Origin: Apteryx mantelli
Lineage: Eukaryota; Chordata; Aves; Apterygiformes; Apterygidae
Direction: 5' to 3'
NCBI RefSeq assembly: GCF_036417845.1
Contig: NC_089983.1
Span: 25,325,207-25,389,206, forward strand
Length of the DNA stretch: 64,000 nt
Shown: piece by piece, positions 62,247 to 64,000 of the stretch
Layout: every line of letters begins with the position of its first letter
How positions within the stretch are numbered: the first letter of the stretch is position 1
Position numbers and translations under genes: made by a program
The notes under the pieces: generated by a model
The model's input: only the letters and a program-made list of their open reading frames with translations
The model's database searches: none
What the model was told of the DNA's origin: nothing

Positions 62247-62639
62247 ATTACCAAGTTGTAAATTTTCTTCAAACAAAAAGGAATTTACTGCAATTCCTTG
62301 CGGATTTTGCACATACTGCTTCCCAGCGCCATGTTTCTTTCGCCTGCGCGCTGCACTTTTATTTACTCGCTCGTCCCGCCCGCCCGCGGCCTGCGCGCCC
62401 CGGCGCGGTGGCGGGGCCCGCGGGCGCGGGCCGGGGCGCGGAGGCTCCGCGCGGGGCGGGGGCCGCGGCACAAAACGGGGCGCCCCTCTCTCTCGGCCCC
62501 GCCACGTTGCCCCCGGGCTCCGTGTCCGTGTCCGCAACGAAAGGGGGGCTCCAGCCCGGCTTTCTGCCCCTCTCGCACGCTACGGTCATAAAAGAAATCA
62601 TATTTGCTTTAGCGCCCACTACTGAAGCCGAAGTCGTCG

Positions 62640-64000
62640 CTGACCTAAAAATAGCCTGAGCCGAATTAATGCCTTTTCCCTAACGGGAAGGTTGTGGTTC
62701 CCACAGGTTGCTCGGGGCACTGTCATTGAGCTGGGGCTCCCTGCGCCCTTCCCGGGCCGGGGTCTGCCCCACCTCAAATACACGTTTCCTGAGGCCCTTT
62801 GGACCTGGAGGGAGCAACGGAATGGACGAATTTTGTTCCTCAGAAAATATTCGAAATGTCTAAAACCTCCCCCGTGTCCGTAAGGCATGGTTGGCTCACA
62901 GACTGAGAACTGTGGGTGTTTCTACTCAATTTTTGCTTTAGAGAATAGCAGCACCTCTCCATCAGGAGCCTCCATGATAGTACCTGTCTGGAAAACAGAG
63001 ATAACAAAAATAAGCATTCCTAAAGATTAAGGATTTTTTTTAACACGCTACTACAGCGAGTTAGACATTAGTGAAAAGCATAAACGTGCAATATGTCCCC
63101 TGACAAAGACATCGTGATTTTTCCCGTTGGCTTTGTAATACATATGACCAGGCAGAGCTGGACAACGTGGGAACAGAAATATTTCGCAGAAACCAAAAGT
63201 GCGGTGTGTCTAAGCTGCGGCATTAAGAAATGGCTTTTCTTTGCCGCTGCTGCAACCACTCGCACATCTCCAGCATTTCCCTTCCCAAATACCACTGCTT
63301 GCTCCGTAACTCGATGGCCCCGATTTTACGGGAGGGATCATTAACCTCCCGGGCCAATTCCTGCCTTACTTCTCTTTTTCTTAGCAGGACTCCAAGTAGA
63401 AAGGAGGGAGAAATACAGCTGCCAGGCTGGAAATACCGTAATAAGTACAGAGAAAGACAGCTTTTTGCTTGAAGAAATAAGATATGGACACTCCCGTTGC
63501 TACTAGGCCTTTGCAAATGGTGTGTGCACAAGGGAGTTAGCTTGTTTCTATGTGGCTGGGTTCCCAGTCTGCCCTGGGAAAGCAACGCTAACGGAAACTT
63601 CATCAGGAATATTTTAATTTTATTCTCTTTGTCTGGAAAATAAAAGCAACTACGGCAGCAGCCCATTCCCAAACAAATATTCGCCTAGAAAATTCTTCAT
63701 TCAGATGTATACGTCTCCGTTATATATTTTGTCAGTGCAGCCAGCATCCACCTCGCTAGGATTTGCAGGAGGCGGAATCAAAATGGCTTTCTCTGCGGCA
63801 GGGCTGCCCTGTATTACTCTGATTCAAAAAGCCTTGGCCATAAACGCCGCAGAGAAGAGATCCTTATTTTGTGCCCGGAGACCGAACCCCTCTGTGCCCC
63901 TTAGAGCTGGTATTATTTTAAAACTCCGTTCTATTTTCTGTTTCAGACGATTGAGTTTCCTTAAAATCGCTGCAACCAGACCCACATCCTTCCTGGACAC
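62640..64000. other. AT-rich end of window, no gene seen
   Basis: No homeobox, RNA gene or coding similarity was found. The sequence probably belongs to the HOXD8 3' flank. Confidence 0.5.

Larger units (their letters stand above)
50131..64000. other. HOXD4-HOXD8 intergenic spacer (partial)
   Basis: Apart from the elements listed separately, I see no gene. No homeobox helix-3 sequence (Trp-Phe-Gln-Asn-Arg-Arg-Met-Lys) occurs on either strand here, so HOXD8 must lie beyond the right edge. AT-rich stretches (51.5-54.3, 56.4-57.2, 59.0-60.8 and 62.6-64.0 kb) alternate with CpG islands. Poly-T runs occur at 53687-53704 and 53806-53828. Near 54.2-54.35 kb there are several CATAAA/TTTATG caudal- or HOX-type cores. 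Confidence 0.55.

Noticed and set aside
60800-64000. Possible HOXD8 exons at the right end
   Set aside because: No homeodomain helix-3 sequence and no group-8 N-terminus were found on either strand, so HOXD8 should lie beyond 64 kb.
1-64000. CRISPR arrays, bacterial operons, tRNAs, rRNAs and recognisable CR1, LTR or SINE elements
   Set aside because: None was seen. The window is vertebrate HOX cluster DNA, and the direct repeats present are microsatellites and minisatellites.

Overview
This window is vertebrate genomic DNA carrying the 3' (anterior) half of a HOXD cluster and its flanking neighbour. It is most likely from a sauropsid and probably a bird. The predicted HOXD1, HOXD3 and HOXD4 proteins and the mir-10b hairpin identify the locus beyond doubt. 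The avian guess is weaker: it rests on the very GC-rich coding islands, the short introns, the short distance from MTX2 to HOXD1, and the lack of recognisable mammalian SINEs.

All genes lie on the minus strand, so the cluster reads from right to left. Positions 1-5437 hold the first exon of MTX2 (metaxin-2), its CpG island and part of a long first intron. Positions 5.7-20.4 kb are an AT-rich intergenic stretch with no gene I can support. HOXD1 (two exons, 21350-22240) lies in a CpG island from about 20.4 to 22.85 kb. The HOXD1-HOXD3 spacer (22.4-31.3 kb) may carry an antisense lncRNA comparable to human HAGLR, but I cannot see its exons. HOXD3 (two coding exons, 31358-33273) has a GC-rich minisatellite in its intron and a second one just upstream. 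The HOXD3-HOXD4 spacer (33.8-47.7 kb) has several small CpG islands. HOXD4 (47694-48810) is followed about 1.2 kb upstream by mir-10b (50022-50130), and about 2.6 kb upstream by a DR5 retinoic acid response element. The last 12 kb belongs to the HOXD4-HOXD8 spacer, with large gene-free CpG islands at 57.3-58.9 and 60.9-62.1 kb and a second DR5-like element at 62.23 kb. HOXD8 itself is not in the window.

The three HOX proteins are sequence-specific homeodomain factors that work with PBX/MEIS partners through the hexapeptide to pattern hindbrain, somites and other axial tissue. miR-10b is embedded on the same strand as HOXD4. The retinoid elements fit the known retinoic acid control of anterior HOX genes. 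The most unusual coding feature is HOXD1, which is short, proline/glycine-rich and has a divergent homeodomain and truncated C-terminus while keeping the DNA-contact residues. I found no clear evidence of a wholly new system. The best leads are the divergent HOXD1, the distal DR5-like element, the orphan CpG islands and the HOXD3 minisatellites.
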